64,000 bases of DNA from Gemmatimonadota bacterium (GCA_021295835.1 JAGWBP010000015.1:13550-77549), one strand, 5' to 3'. Shown: positions 53,558 through 63,234, numbered from the stretch's first letter. Translations and numbers: made by a program. Notes: generated from the letters alone by a model not told the origin.

Positions 53558-54997
53558 ATGAGCTCGCCCGATCGTTATCGACACCCGCTCTCCGAGCGCT
53601 ACTCGTCTCGGACGATGGAGCGCATCTTCGCCCCGGCCTTTCGCTTCGGCACCTGGAGGCGTCTCTGGCTGGCGCTCGCGGAGGCGCAGCGCGAGCTGGG
53701 GCTGGAGATCCCCGCCGAGGCAACGGAGCAGATGCGTGCGCACGTGGACGTTATCGACCTGGAGGCTGCGGCCAACTACGAGCGGCGCTTTCGCCACGAC
53801 GTCATGGCGCACATACGACTCTTCGGCGACGCCGCGCCCGCCGCGCGGGGAATCATCCACCTGGGCGCCACCAGCGCCTTCGTAGGCGACAACGCCGACC
53901 TGATCCAGCATCGCGAGGCGATGACTCTGGTGCGGGACCGGGTCGTCCAGGCGGTCCGCGCCCTGGCCGCATTCGCCGAGGAGCACCACGAGGTCGCTAC
54001 GCTGGCCTACACGCACTTTCAGCCCGCCCAGCCGACCACGGTCGGGAAGCGAGCCACACTCTGGATTCAGGATCTGCTGATCGACCTCGATGAGATCGAG
54101 CACCGGCTCCAGGCGCTCAAGCTGCGTGGCGTCCGGGGCACAACGGGCACCCAGGCCTCCTTCCTCCAGCTCTTTGCGGGCGACCACACGAAGGTCGACG
54201 CGCTCGAGAGGGCGGTGTGCAGCCGGCTGGGGTTCGACGAGTGCTACCCGGTAAGCGGACAGACGTACCCGCGCAAGGTCGACCAGGCGCTCATGGCGAC
54301 GCTCGCTGGGGTAGCCTCTTCCTGCTCGAAGATGGCCCACGACATACGGCTGCTCTCGCACCTGCGCGAGCTGGAGGAGCCCTTTGAGGAGGAGCAGGTC
54401 GGGTCGTCGGCGATGCCCTACAAGCGGAACCCCATGCGGTCCGAGCGGATCTGCGCCCTCGCCCGCCACGTCATGGCGCTCTCGGCCAACCCGGCGCAAA
54501 CGGCCGCGACGCAGTGGCTGGAGCGCACCCTCGACGACTCGGCCAATCGGCGCCTCGCGATTCCGGACGCCTACATGGCGACCGACGCGGTCCTCCTGCT
54601 TACGGCGAACGTCGCGGCTGGACTCCGGGTGAACGAGGCCGTCGTATCGGCCAATCTGTACGAGCACCTGCCCTTCATGGCGATGGAGGCCGCCATGATG
54701 CACATGGCGGCCCGCGAAGACGGCGACCGGCAGGCCGCGCACGAGCGGATCCGGCAGCACTCGCTCGAGGCGGCCAGGCGGATCGCCGCCGGGGAGCAGG
54801 GCGGCCTCTTCGAGATGGTTGCGGGTGACGAGGAGCTCGACATCACCCATGCCCACCTCGAAGCGCTCGCCGAACCGGCTGCGCTGACCGGGCGGGCTGG
54901 CCGGCAGGTGCGCGCCTTCCTCGCCGGGAGGGTGGCGCCGGTGCTGGAGCGCTACCCGGCGCAGCCGGCTGCCGCTGCGGAGGAGGTGCGCGTTTGA
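53558..54997 (+). CDS. purB: Adenylosuccinate lyase
   Basis: 479 residues. RYSSRTMERIFAPAFRFGTWRRLW at the start, HLGATSAFVGDNADLI, TLAYTHFQPAQPTTVGKRATLW and the fumarase/ASL signature GSSAMPYKRNPMRSERI. The length and the ATSAFV variant match the eukaryote-like PurB branch. It cleaves SAICAR to AICAR and adenylosuccinate to AMP, both releasing fumarate. A clear Shine-Dalgarno (TAGGAG) precedes the ATG at 53558. It overlaps purC by 4 bases (TTGA). Confidence 0.96.
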   Translation: MSSPDRYRHPLSERYSSRTMERIFAPAFRFGTWRRLWLALAEAQRELGLEIPAEATEQMRAHVDVIDLEAAANYERRFRHDVMAHIRLFGDAAPAARGIIHLGATSAFVGDNADLIQHREAMTLVRDRVVQAVRALAAFAEEHHEVATLAYTHFQPAQPTTVGKRATLWIQDLLIDLDEIEHRLQALKLRGVRGTTGTQASFLQLFAGDHTKVDALERAVCSRLGFDECYPVSGQTYPRKVDQALMATLAGVASSCSKMAHDIRLLSHLRELEEPFEEEQVGSSAMPYKRNPMRSERICALARHVMALSANPAQTAATQWLERTLDDSANRRLAIPDAYMATDAVLLLTANVAAGLRVNEAVVSANLYEHLPFMAMEAAMMHMAAREDGDRQAAHERIRQHSLEAARRIAAGEQGGLFEMVAGDEELDITHAHLEALAEPAALTGRAGRQVRAFLAGRVAPVLERYPAQPAAAAEEVRV

Positions 54998-55998
54998 GGG
55001 GCAGCCAACCCACAGGTGCGCCGGGTGCGGACGGGGGGACGCTGCCGCTGCCGCTCGTGGCCAGGGGCAAGGTCAGGGAACTCTACGAGGTGCCAGACGC
55101 ACTCGAGGAGGGCGCTGGCCAACGCCTGCTGATCGTCGCGAGCGACCGGGTGAGCGCCTTTGACGTCGTGATGGCCGAGGCGGTGCCGGAGAAGGGCCGC
55201 ATCCTCACGCAGATCACCGCGTGGTGGCTGAGCGCGCACCTGGGCGAGGTGCCGCACCATCTCGTCTCGGTGCGCACCGACGAGATAGTCCAAGCGGTGC
55301 CCGAGCTCGCCGGATGCCGCACGGCATGGGAGGGCCGGGCGACGCTGGTGCGCCGGGCCGACCCGATCGCGGTCGAGTGCGTGGTGAGGGGCTACCTGGC
55401 GGGCACGGCGTGGGCGGAGTACAGGAGGAGCGGTACCCTCGCAGGCGAGCCGCTGCCGCGAGGGCTGGTCGAGAGCGCTCCCCTGCCCCGCCCGCTATTC
55501 TCGCCGGCGACGAAGGCGCGCGACGGCCACGACCGGAACATCGCCCTCGCAGAGGCACGCGAGCTAGTGGGGTCCGGTCTCGCCGACGAGCTCCGCGAGC
55601 GCTCGCAGGCGATCTACGATATCGGACAGGAGGCTGCGGCCGAGGCCGAGATCATCTTGGCCGATACAAAATTCGAATTTGGATTGGCCGAGGGTGGCGA
55701 AGTGATCCTGATCGACGAGGTGCTGACTCCGGACTCCTCGCGCTTCTGGCCGCGCGAGCTCTACCAGGAGGGCCGCGGCCAGCCCTCGCTCGACAAGCAG
55801 CCGCTCCGCGACTTCCTGGAGGGACTCGGTCGATGGGAGAAGCGCTACCCTCCCCCAGAGCTGCCCCCCGAGGTCGTCTCCGCCACCTCGGAGCGCTACC
55901 GCGAGCTCTTCGAGCGGCTGACCGGAATCTCGATCGACGACTTCGAGCCGCCGAGCTTCTTTCCCGTACCAGGTGGCGGCGGGAGCGGAGCGTCGTGA
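54994..55998 (+). CDS. purC: Phosphoribosylaminoimidazole-succinocarboxamide synthase
   Basis: 334 residues. LVARGKVRELYEVPD, LIVASDRVSAFDVVMAEAVP, IPEKG-type EKGRILTQITAWWL, ECVVRGYLAGTAWAEY and ILADTKFEFGLAEGGEVILIDEVLTPDSSRFW are all SAICAR synthase blocks. It joins aspartate to CAIR with ATP. The enzyme is of the longer kind (about 300 residues). TTG start at 54994 overlaps the purB stop. The stop overlaps the psd start (GTGA). Confidence 0.96.
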   Translation: MRGSQPTGAPGADGGTLPLPLVARGKVRELYEVPDALEEGAGQRLLIVASDRVSAFDVVMAEAVPEKGRILTQITAWWLSAHLGEVPHHLVSVRTDEIVQAVPELAGCRTAWEGRATLVRRADPIAVECVVRGYLAGTAWAEYRRSGTLAGEPLPRGLVESAPLPRPLFSPATKARDGHDRNIALAEARELVGSGLADELRERSQAIYDIGQEAAAEAEIILADTKFEFGLAEGGEVILIDEVLTPDSSRFWPRELYQEGRGQPSLDKQPLRDFLEGLGRWEKRYPPPELPPEVVSATSERYRELFERLTGISIDDFEPPSFFPVPGGGGSGAS

Positions 55999-56681
55999 GG
56001 CTTCCGCTGGCGCGCGAGGGAATCCCCTTCGTCCTCGTCTGCGTCCTGGTGGCTGCCGCGGCGCTCCTCTGGGCGCGCTCCGGGGGCTGGGGCCTCCAGA
56101 GCGCAGTGCCCGCCCTTTCGCTGGCGCTCGCGCTCTTCGTAGCGTACTTCTTTCGCGACCCCGAGCGAACATCGCCCGCCGATCCCGGCGTTGTCGTGGC
56201 GCCCGCGGACGGCAAAGTCGTCGGCGTGGGACCAGTCGAGGAGCCGATCGGGGGATCGGCCGAGCGGGCGGCGACCAGAATCTCGATCTTCCTGAGCATC
56301 TTCGACGTGCATGTGCAGAGAGCCCCCCTGGCGGGACGGGTGACGGAGTACAGCTACCGGCCGGGCCGCTACCTGGCGGCGTGGCACCCGGAGGCGGGCC
56401 GTATCAACGAGCAGGCGTCGCTCGAGTCGGAGACCGACGCCGGGCCCATCGAGGTACGCCAGATCGCGGGGCTGGTGGCGAGGCGGATCGTCACCTACCC
56501 CCGGGGCGGCGACCGCGTGGAGAAGGGCGAGCGGATCGGTCTCATCCGCTTCGGCTCGCGTGTGGAGCTGCTCGTGCCGAGGGATTGGCGGGTGACGATT
56601 CGGCCCGGCGATCGAGTGCGCGGAGGCGCGACGCCGGTCGCGCTAGCACGAGGAGGAACCGCCAGAGGTGAGCGTTCGTGA
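55995..56681 (+). CDS. psd: Phosphatidylserine decarboxylase (short, PSD-B type)
   Basis: 228 residues. Two N-terminal membrane stretches (IPFVLVCVLVAAAALLWA and ALSLALALFVAYFFRDPER) lead to VVAPADGKVVGVG, RISIFLSIFDVHVQRAPLAG and GLVARRIVTYPRGGDRVEKG with IRFGSRVELLVP. The serine in FGS is the self-cleavage site that becomes the pyruvoyl group. It makes phosphatidylethanolamine from phosphatidylserine at the membrane. It sits between purC and pssA with 4-base overlaps on both sides, so lipid synthesis is embedded in a purine operon. Confidence 0.95.
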   Translation: MRLPLAREGIPFVLVCVLVAAAALLWARSGGWGLQSAVPALSLALALFVAYFFRDPERTSPADPGVVVAPADGKVVGVGPVEEPIGGSAERAATRISIFLSIFDVHVQRAPLAGRVTEYSYRPGRYLAAWHPEAGRINEQASLESETDAGPIEVRQIAGLVARRIVTYPRGGDRVEKGERIGLIRFGSRVELLVPRDWRVTIRPGDRVRGGATPVALARGGTARGERS

Positions 56682-57529
56682 GACCCGCGCGTCGCAGGGC
56701 GGCCGGGAGGGGTCGACTCCGACGGGGCGTCATCATCCTCCCGTCGGCCTTCACGATGGGAAACCTCTTCTTCGGAATGTATGCGGTCGTGGCGGCGCTC
56801 AGGGGGGACTTCGTCTGGGCGGCGTGGTTCGTCGTCTTTGCCGCCACCCTCGATCTGCTCGACGGCCGGGTGGCCCGCTTCACCCGCACCGGATCGGCCT
56901 TCGGGGCCGAGATGGACTCGCTCGCCGACGCGGTGTCATTCGGGGTGGCACCCGCGCTGATCATGGTGCTCCTCTACTTTTCCGACGGGGGGTGGGGCTG
57001 GGTGATCGGCTTCGTCTACCTCTCGGCGGTGGTCGTAAGGCTCGCCCGCTTCAACGTCGAGCAGGGGGGCGAGGCCAAGCGTCACTTCCACGGGCTACCG
57101 ACCCCGGCAGCGGCGATGATGCTAGCCACGCACTACCCCTTCTCGCAGACAGCCGCCTTCGAGTCGTACCTTGGGATGCTGCCGTGGTCGCAGATCATGG
57201 TGATCGCCATGGTCATCGCCTCGATCCTGATGCTGAGCCACATCCCCTACGCCAAAGTACCGAGCATCGATCTGACGACCCGCCGAGGCGTGGTGCGCAC
57301 CGTGCTCGTCTGCGCCAGCGTCGTCCCCGCCCTCGCGATACCGGCGTACTGGTTCTTCCCGGCCCTCGTCGCCTACACTCTCTGGGGACTCGGCCGATCG
57401 GTCGCTCTCGGCCTGATGGAGCGTCTCCCAGAGCGCGATCCACTCCTGGATCCGGCCGGTGCCGAGGTCGAGCCGCGCGAGCTGGATTACCACGAGCTCA
57501 CCCGCGAAGTCAAGTTGCACGACCGGTAA
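56678..57529 (+). CDS. pssA: CDP-diacylglycerol--serine O-phosphatidyltransferase
   Basis: 283 residues, six or more membrane helices. The CDP-alcohol phosphotransferase motif D-G-x2-A-R-x8-G-x3-D-x3-D is complete, running from DGRVAR through GAEMDSLAD. It makes phosphatidylserine, the substrate of Psd, coded just before. GTG start at 56678 overlapping the psd stop. The C-terminus carries a cytoplasmic tail of about 40 charged residues. purS follows by 12 bp. Confidence 0.95.
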   Translation: MRPARRRAAGRGRLRRGVIILPSAFTMGNLFFGMYAVVAALRGDFVWAAWFVVFAATLDLLDGRVARFTRTGSAFGAEMDSLADAVSFGVAPALIMVLLYFSDGGWGWVIGFVYLSAVVVRLARFNVEQGGEAKRHFHGLPTPAAAMMLATHYPFSQTAAFESYLGMLPWSQIMVIAMVIASILMLSHIPYAKVPSIDLTTRRGVVRTVLVCASVVPALAIPAYWFFPALVAYTLWGLGRSVALGLMERLPERDPLLDPAGAEVEPRELDYHELTREVKLHDR

Positions 57530-57541
57530 GGAGAGCAGTCC

Positions 57542-57799
57542 TTGAGCCGATTCAGAGTCGAGGTCCTAGTCACCCCGCGCCCGGGCCTGCTGGACCCCGA
57601 GGGGGGTGCCATCCACCACGCGCTTGCCTCGCTCGGATACGACGAGGTCGCTGAGGTGCGCGTGGGCAAGGCCATCTACCTGGAGGTGGCAGCCGACTCC
57701 GCTGCTGCCGCCGCGGCCCGCGTCGAGGAGTCGTGCCGCAAGCTCCTGGCGAATCCGGTCACCGAGGACTTCGCCGTCACGGTAAGGGGGGAGGCGTGA
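57542..57799 (+). CDS. purS: Phosphoribosylformylglycinamidine synthase subunit PurS
   Basis: 85 residues. FRVEVLVTPRPGLLDPEGGAI and LASLGYDEVAEVRVGKAIYL are the standard PurS blocks. PurS bridges PurQ and PurL in the three-subunit FGAM synthase. TTG start at 57542 with GGAG upstream. The stop overlaps the purQ start (GTGA). Confidence 0.96.
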   Translation: MSRFRVEVLVTPRPGLLDPEGGAIHHALASLGYDEVAEVRVGKAIYLEVAADSAAAAAARVEESCRKLLANPVTEDFAVTVRGEA

Positions 57800-58542
57800 G
57801 GATAGCGGTCATCACCCTTCCGGGCTCCAACTGCGACCAGGACTGCCATCGTTCGGTCGAGGCGGCCGGAGCGACGGCGGTTCCGGTCTGGCACCGCGAG
57901 ATGTCGCTCGGGGGGGCCGACGCGGTGATCGTCCCGGGGGGCTTCGCCCACGGCGACTACCTGCGCCCAGGCGCCATCGCCCGCTTCAGCCCGATAATGA
58001 CGCCGGTCGTCGAGTTCGCTCGCTCCGGGGGGCTCGTGGTCGGGATCTGCAACGGCTTCCAGATCCTCTGCGAGGCGGGGCTACTGCCGGGAGCGCTGCT
58101 CAGGAACCGCTCGCTCCGCTTCCAGTCGCACGACTGCGCACTCCGGGTGGAGCGCTCCGACACACCCTTCACCAGCCGCTACCGCGAAGGGCAGGTCATC
58201 TGGATGCCGCTGGCACACGCCGACGGCAACTACTACGCCGACCCCGGCACCCTGGAGGAGCTAGAGTGCGAGGGACGCGTCGTCTTCCGCTACTCGGACG
58301 CGGAGGGCGAGTCGACCGAGGAGGCCAACCCGAACGGCTCGCTAAACGGAATCGCCGGCATAGTGAACGAGGGCGGCAACGTGCTCGGGCTGATGCCGCA
58401 CCCCGACCGCGCCATCGACCTGGCGCTGGGCTGGCAGGACGGACTTCCCCTCTTCGAGTCGCTCGTCGATTCGGTCCGCCAGCGCGCTCCGGCCCCGGTG
58501 GCGGTAGCGGAGGGCAGGGCGCTTGCTGGGACCGCCCGATGA
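57796..58542 (+). CDS. purQ: Phosphoribosylformylglycinamidine synthase glutaminase subunit PurQ
   Basis: 248 residues. IAVITLPGSNCDQDCHRSVE, VIVPGGFAHGDYLRPGAIA, the nucleophile Cys in LVVGICNGFQILCEAG, and the His/Glu end of the triad around VLGLMPHPDRAID. It releases ammonia from glutamine for PurL. GTG start at 57796. The stop overlaps purL (ATGA). Confidence 0.97.
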   Translation: MRIAVITLPGSNCDQDCHRSVEAAGATAVPVWHREMSLGGADAVIVPGGFAHGDYLRPGAIARFSPIMTPVVEFARSGGLVVGICNGFQILCEAGLLPGALLRNRSLRFQSHDCALRVERSDTPFTSRYREGQVIWMPLAHADGNYYADPGTLEELECEGRVVFRYSDAEGESTEEANPNGSLNGIAGIVNEGGNVLGLMPHPDRAIDLALGWQDGLPLFESLVDSVRQRAPAPVAVAEGRALAGTAR

Positions 58543-60821
58543 GCGGAGCCAACGGCGCTCCCCGGCCCCGGCCAGGCGACCCCCCGATCACTCCAGAGCT
58601 GGTAGAGGACCACGGCCTCTCGCCATCGGAATACGAGCTCATCCTGGATGTAATGGGGCGTGAGCCGACCTTCACCGAGCTGGGCATCTTCTCGGCGATG
58701 TGGTCGGAGCACTGCGGCTACAAGAACTCGAAGCGCCTGCTTCGGCTGCTGCCGACCACGGCCCCGTGGGTGATTCAGGGGCCGGGCGAGAACGCTGGCG
58801 TGATCGACATCGGCGGCGGCTGGGCCCTCGCCTTCAAGATGGAGTCGCACAACCACCCATCGGCGGTCGAGCCCTACCAGGGCGCAGCCACCGGCGTGGG
58901 CGGGATCCTGCGCGATGTCTTCACGATGGGGGCGCGGCCGGTCGCCACCCTCAACTCGCTCCACTTCGGCGATCTGGAGATGGCGCGCGCACGCTACCTC
59001 CTTGAAGGGGTCGTCAGGGGAGTCGGCGACTACGGCAACTGCGTCGGGATCCCGTCGATGGGGGGCGAGGTCCACTTCGACCGGGGCTACGAGGAGAACC
59101 CGATCGTAAACGCCATGTGCCTCGGGATCGTGCGCTCCGACGAGCTGATCCGGGGTGAAGCCGAGGGGGTCGGCAACACCGTCATGGCGGTCGGCGCGCG
59201 CACTGGGCGAGACGGAATACACGGTGCCACCTTCGCCTCGGAGGAGCTCTCGGAGGGGGACGACGAGGCGAGCCGCCCGCAGGTGCAGGTGGGCGACCCC
59301 TACACCGAGAAGCTCCTCCTGGAGGCTTCGCTCGAGCTGATCGCCAGCGGGGACATCGTGGGAATTCAGGACATGGGTGCCGCAGGGCTGACCTCGAGCG
59401 GCGCCGAGATGGCGGGGCGGTCGGGGACGGGAGTCGAGATGGACGTCGCGCGGGTGCCGGTCCGCGCGGAGGCGATGACGCCGTACGAGATCCTCCTCTC
59501 CGAGTCGCAGGAACGAATGCTCGTCGTCGCCAGGGCGGGTCGGGAGGAAGCGGCCCGCCGGGTACTCGAGAAGTGGGAGCTCGAGGCCGCGACGATCGGC
59601 CAAGTCACCGACAAGGGGACCTTCCGGGTCCTGGAGGACGGCGTGCCCGTGGCGGAGATACCGGCGCTGCCGCTGACCGAGGGCTGCCCTGCCTACGAGC
59701 GCCCGGGCGAGGAGTCCAAGGAGGTGCGGGCCCTCCGCGCCCAGGACATCTCGCGCTACGGGGATCTCTCGGGCGACGATCTCCAGGCGGCCTTCCTGGA
59801 GGTGGTCGGCACCCCCGCCGTGGCGTCCAAGCAGTGGATCTACGAGCAGTACGATACCACTGTGCGAGCCAGCTCGATCGAGCGCCCCGGGGGGTCGGCG
59901 GGGCTGATCCGGATCCCGGGAACCGATCTCGGCGTGGCGGCCTCCACAGACTGCAACGGCCGCCACTGCTACCTGGATCCACGAAGCGGCGCGGCGGGCG
60001 CGGTCGTCGAGGCAGCCAGGAATGTCGCATGCACCGGGGCTACGCCGCTGGCCATCACCAACTGCCTCAACTTCGGGAGCCCTCTCAGGGCCGACATCCG
60101 CCATCAGTTCCGCGAAGCCGTGCTCGGCATTCGCGACGCCTGCGCCCACCTCGAGACTCCGGTCACCGGGGGCAACGTCTCCTTCTACAACGAGACCGAC
60201 GGCAAGGCTGTCTACCCCACCCCGGTGATCGGCATGGTCGGCACGATCGCGGACGTCGCCAAGTTCGTCGGCCATTCCTTCCGCCGCCCGGGCGACGCGA
60301 TTCTCCTGCTCGGCCACAACAAGGGCGAGCTAGGCGGCTCGGAGTACCTCTACACACTCCACGGGGTCGTCGCGGGAGGGCCTCCGACGGTCGACCTGGA
60401 GGCCGAGCGCGCCCTGACCCGCTGCCTGCCCGCGATGGCCGAGCGCCGCGTGCTCAGCTCGGCGCACGACGTGGCGACCGGAGGCTTGGCGGCCACTCTG
60501 GCCGAGTGCTGCCTGGGCCGCCCCCGCACGGGCCGGCCGGTCGGCGCCTCCGTACGCTTGGACGACGCGCTGCCTCCGGCCGCCCTGCTCTTCGGAGAGG
60601 ACCACGGACGGGTGATCGTAAGCGCGAGCCCGACCGACGAGGCCGAAGTGCGGGAGATAGCCGCGAAGCACGGGGTCCCCTGCGCGCCGATCGGCACGGT
60701 CGGCGAAGAGCGGTCCTCGCTCCAGATCCACCTTCGGGGAGAGTTCCTCGAGCTGCCGCTCGGTACGCTGGCCGACCGCTATTTCGGCGCAATTCCCAGA
60801 GCCATGGACGACGAGCCGTGA
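58539..60821 (+). CDS. purL: Phosphoribosylformylglycinamidine synthase subunit PurL
   Basis: 760 residues, the small PurL form that works with PurS and PurQ. MGREPTFTELGIFSAMWSEHCGYKNSK, VFKM-type AFKMESHNHPSAVEPYQGAATGVGG, DVFTMGARPVATLNSLHFGD and a second ATP-binding half (TPVTGGNVSFYNET) are present. It forms FGAM from FGAR, ATP and ammonia. ATG at 58539. The stop overlaps purF (GTGA). Confidence 0.97.
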   Translation: MSGANGAPRPRPGDPPITPELVEDHGLSPSEYELILDVMGREPTFTELGIFSAMWSEHCGYKNSKRLLRLLPTTAPWVIQGPGENAGVIDIGGGWALAFKMESHNHPSAVEPYQGAATGVGGILRDVFTMGARPVATLNSLHFGDLEMARARYLLEGVVRGVGDYGNCVGIPSMGGEVHFDRGYEENPIVNAMCLGIVRSDELIRGEAEGVGNTVMAVGARTGRDGIHGATFASEELSEGDDEASRPQVQVGDPYTEKLLLEASLELIASGDIVGIQDMGAAGLTSSGAEMAGRSGTGVEMDVARVPVRAEAMTPYEILLSESQERMLVVARAGREEAARRVLEKWELEAATIGQVTDKGTFRVLEDGVPVAEIPALPLTEGCPAYERPGEESKEVRALRAQDISRYGDLSGDDLQAAFLEVVGTPAVASKQWIYEQYDTTVRASSIERPGGSAGLIRIPGTDLGVAASTDCNGRHCYLDPRSGAAGAVVEAARNVACTGATPLAITNCLNFGSPLRADIRHQFREAVLGIRDACAHLETPVTGGNVSFYNETDGKAVYPTPVIGMVGTIADVAKFVGHSFRRPGDAILLLGHNKGELGGSEYLYTLHGVVAGGPPTVDLEAERALTRCLPAMAERRVLSSAHDVATGGLAATLAECCLGRPRTGRPVGASVRLDDALPPAALLFGEDHGRVIVSASPTDEAEVREIAAKHGVPCAPIGTVGEERSSLQIHLRGEFLELPLGTLADRYFGAIPRAMDDEP

Positions 60822-62251
60822 CCAATCCGACCGACGTGTACCTGCCCCTCCTCGACGACCATCCCCGCGAGGAGTGTGGGGTCGTAGGCGTCACGGGGGT
60901 GGAGAGCGCGTCGGAGTTCGTCTTCCTCGGCCTCTACGCCCTTCAGCACCGGGGACAGGAGGCGGCGGGGATCTGCGCCACCAACGGCGGGCGGACGAAG
61001 CTCTTCAAAGAGCTGGGGCTCGTCTCGGACGTCTTCAACGCGGAGCGCATATCCGCGCTCGATGGCTCGACCGCGTTGGGGCATGTGCGCTACTCGACCG
61101 CAGGCGATGGCCAGCGCGTCAACGCCCAGCCCATGGTCGTCAGGTACGCGGAGGGTGACCTGTCGATCGTGCACAACGGCAACATCACCAACGCGCACAC
61201 GCTGCGCAACCAGCTCGTCGGCGAGGGCGCCATCTTCAGGAGCTCGTCCGATTCGGAGGTGATCGTGCACCTAGTCGCGCGCTCGCGGCACCGGACAATC
61301 GAGTCGCAGTTGCGCGACGCGCTCAGCTTCATCGAGGGCGCGTATGCCCTGATCGTCACCGTGGGCAACGCGATGTACGCCGTGCGCGATCCCCGCGGCT
61401 TCAGACCGCTCGTCCTGGGCGAGCTCGACGGCGGGCACGTGGTTACTAGCGAGACATGCGCCCTCGACATCATGGGGGCAGACTTCGTGCGCGACATCCG
61501 TCCGGGCGAGCTGGTGCGCCTTCGCGCGGGTAGGGCCGACAGCCTGCACGGAGTCCACCCCGAGGAGCCGGCGGCGTGCGTCTTCGAGCTCGTCTACTTC
61601 GCCCGTCCGGACTCGAGCCTCTGGGGTGTCTCGGTCGACCGTGCGCGACGTTCCCTCGGCCGGTGCCTGGCGCGGGAGCACCCAATCGAGGGCGACTGCG
61701 TGATCGCGGTCCCCGACAGCGCCAACTCGGCTGCGCTCGGCTACAGCGAGGAGAGCGGCATCCCCTACGAACTCGGACTGCTCCGGAACCACTACGTCGG
61801 CCGCACCTTCATCCGCCCCACCCAGGCCGACCGCGACTTCGCCGCCCGCATCAAGTACAACCCGGTGCGCGAGGTCCTGGACGGTCAGCGCGTGGTGGTG
61901 GTCGACGACTCGATCGTACGCGGCACCACCTCGTCAAGTCTGGTGAAGTTCATCCGGGCTGCGGGGGCCGCCGAGGTGCACTTCCGCGTGGCCAGCCCCC
62001 CGGTGCGCTACCCCTGCTACTACGGGATCGACATGCCGTCTCGCGAGGAGCTCCTAGGGGCCACAGCATCGGTGCCTGAGATAGCCGCTGGCCTGGGGGT
62101 GGACTCGCTCGGATACCTCTCGCTGGAGGGGATGCTCGAGGCCGTCAAGGATGGGGGACCCTACTGCTCGGCCTGTTTCTCGGGCGACTACCGCGCACCG
62201 CTGGTCGACATGGCGGACGGAGACCCAGGGAGCTCGGGCAGGTCGCGATAG
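60818..62251 (+). CDS. purF: Amidophosphoribosyltransferase
   Basis: 477 residues. A short propeptide (about 19 residues) precedes the nucleophile Cys in EECGVVGVTG. Other glutaminase-domain blocks are GLYALQHRGQEAAGI, HVRYSTAGD and VHNGNITNA. The phosphoribosyltransferase domain has VVVVDDSIVRGTTSSSLV, the PRPP-binding loop. C-terminal CYYGIDMPSREELL and YCSACFSGDY include cysteines that in the B. subtilis type hold a [4Fe-4S] cluster. First committed step of purine synthesis, here placed last in the operon. GTG start at 60818. Confidence 0.97.
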   Translation: MTNPTDVYLPLLDDHPREECGVVGVTGVESASEFVFLGLYALQHRGQEAAGICATNGGRTKLFKELGLVSDVFNAERISALDGSTALGHVRYSTAGDGQRVNAQPMVVRYAEGDLSIVHNGNITNAHTLRNQLVGEGAIFRSSSDSEVIVHLVARSRHRTIESQLRDALSFIEGAYALIVTVGNAMYAVRDPRGFRPLVLGELDGGHVVTSETCALDIMGADFVRDIRPGELVRLRAGRADSLHGVHPEEPAACVFELVYFARPDSSLWGVSVDRARRSLGRCLAREHPIEGDCVIAVPDSANSAALGYSEESGIPYELGLLRNHYVGRTFIRPTQADRDFAARIKYNPVREVLDGQRVVVVDDSIVRGTTSSSLVKFIRAAGAAEVHFRVASPPVRYPCYYGIDMPSREELLGATASVPEIAAGLGVDSLGYLSLEGMLEAVKDGGPYCSACFSGDYRAPLVDMADGDPGSSGRSR

Positions 62252-62351
62252 CGGACGCGCGCCGCAACGGCGACGGCAACCGTGGAAGTCGATCCGGTCC
62301 GATTCCCGCCGATTCCTATGCGCGGGGCGGGTGCGGGTGCTATGTGGGGGT

Positions 62352-62372
62352 CCCCTCGAGTCGCTGCAGGGG
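62352..62372 (+). terminator. Possible terminator behind the purine operon
   Basis: CCCCT (62352-62356) pairs with AGGGG (62368-62372), with partial CTCGAG/CTGCAG complementarity inside, followed by CGCTTTCT. It is about 100 bp past purF and 28 bp before the end of the convergent gene. Short stem; weak call. Confidence 0.3.
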
Positions 62373-62400
62373 CGCTTTCTACTCCCGACGCCCGACAGTG

Positions 62401-63234
62401 TCAAGAAACGGGGGGGGTCTGTCGCGGCGGGGTGGCTTGGCCAATACCGCAGCGCCGGTACCAGTCCTCCGCGTGCTCCGGAAGCCCGTCGGGAATCGGC
62501 GCGCTGTCGATAGGCCTCGGCGGCGCACTGCCTAGGATCAGGACCTCGTTCACGGCGTCCCGGTACAGGATTCCGCCCGCCCGGCACCACGGCGCGCGCC
62601 GTACGGTGTTCCACCAGTCGGCGCATTCCGGCTCATCATCTTCGGAACCGAGCCAAGGACCGCGGGAGCACACCGGGGGCCGCTCGCTCCGCTCGAGCAC
62701 GTCCTGCAAATAGGCCGGGCCGCGCACGGAATCGACCAACCAGATGGTGAACAGCGCCTCGTCGTAGCCGCTCTCGTACACCTGCACCAGAAGATCGAAG
62801 GCGCGGAGGTAGGGCGTGCCTCCCATGTAGTAGGAGGGCGCGCCTCCCATGTAGTAGGACTCGTCGGGGTCCGCCGCACCCATCAGGGCGAGCTTGGCGT
62901 TGTGCTGGACGTGCTCCGGGAGCGTGGCGTCGAGCACCATCGCGGCCAGCCTGTCGGCGAAGGCGTCGAGCTCGGCCGACGTGCGCGGGCCGAACGTCTG
63001 GCGGAGGATGGCGCGGGCCGGATGGTTTGGCCTGTCCGTCCTCCCCCCACCCCAATCTTGCTCCAGCTCCTCCAGCGCTGCCGCCACCGTCGGCTCCCGC
63101 CAGCCGTCTTCGGTGTGGATCATCCCCGGCGGCGATGCAAGAGGGTACAAGGGCCGGTCCTGGGCGCCCGCCTGGATCGCCGGAGGCAGCCAGCCCACAG
63201 CCGCCACGGCGGCTACTGTCATCAAGGTTCTCAT
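62401..63234 (-). CDS. Predicted secreted protein, unknown function
   Basis: 277 residues. Signal peptide MRTLMTVAAVAAVGWLPPA, cleaved near IQAGAQ. The mature part is helical with EPTVAAALEELEQDW, ELDAFADRLAAMVLDATLPE and LVQVYESGYDEALFTIWLVD, and a cysteine-bearing C-terminal third (PPVCSRG, PECADWW, APWCRAGG, RRCGIG). An in-protein duplication SYYMGGAP/SYYMGGTP is coded by a near-perfect tandem repeat at 62821-62862. AAAGGA lies upstream of the ATG. It follows the HEVTH gene by 30 bp and is probably its operon partner. Confidence 0.65.
   Translation of the reverse strand: MRTLMTVAAVAAVGWLPPAIQAGAQDRPLYPLASPPGMIHTEDGWREPTVAAALEELEQDWGGGRTDRPNHPARAILRQTFGPRTSAELDAFADRLAAMVLDATLPEHVQHNAKLALMGAADPDESYYMGGAPSYYMGGTPYLRAFDLLVQVYESGYDEALFTIWLVDSVRGPAYLQDVLERSERPPVCSRGPWLGSEDDEPECADWWNTVRRAPWCRAGGILYRDAVNEVLILGSAPPRPIDSAPIPDGLPEHAEDWYRRCGIGQATPPRQTPPVS

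Noticed and set aside
58290..60317. 675-codon minus-strand open frame across purQ/purL
   Set aside because: Mirror of the purL codon pattern; no start signal or recognisable protein features.
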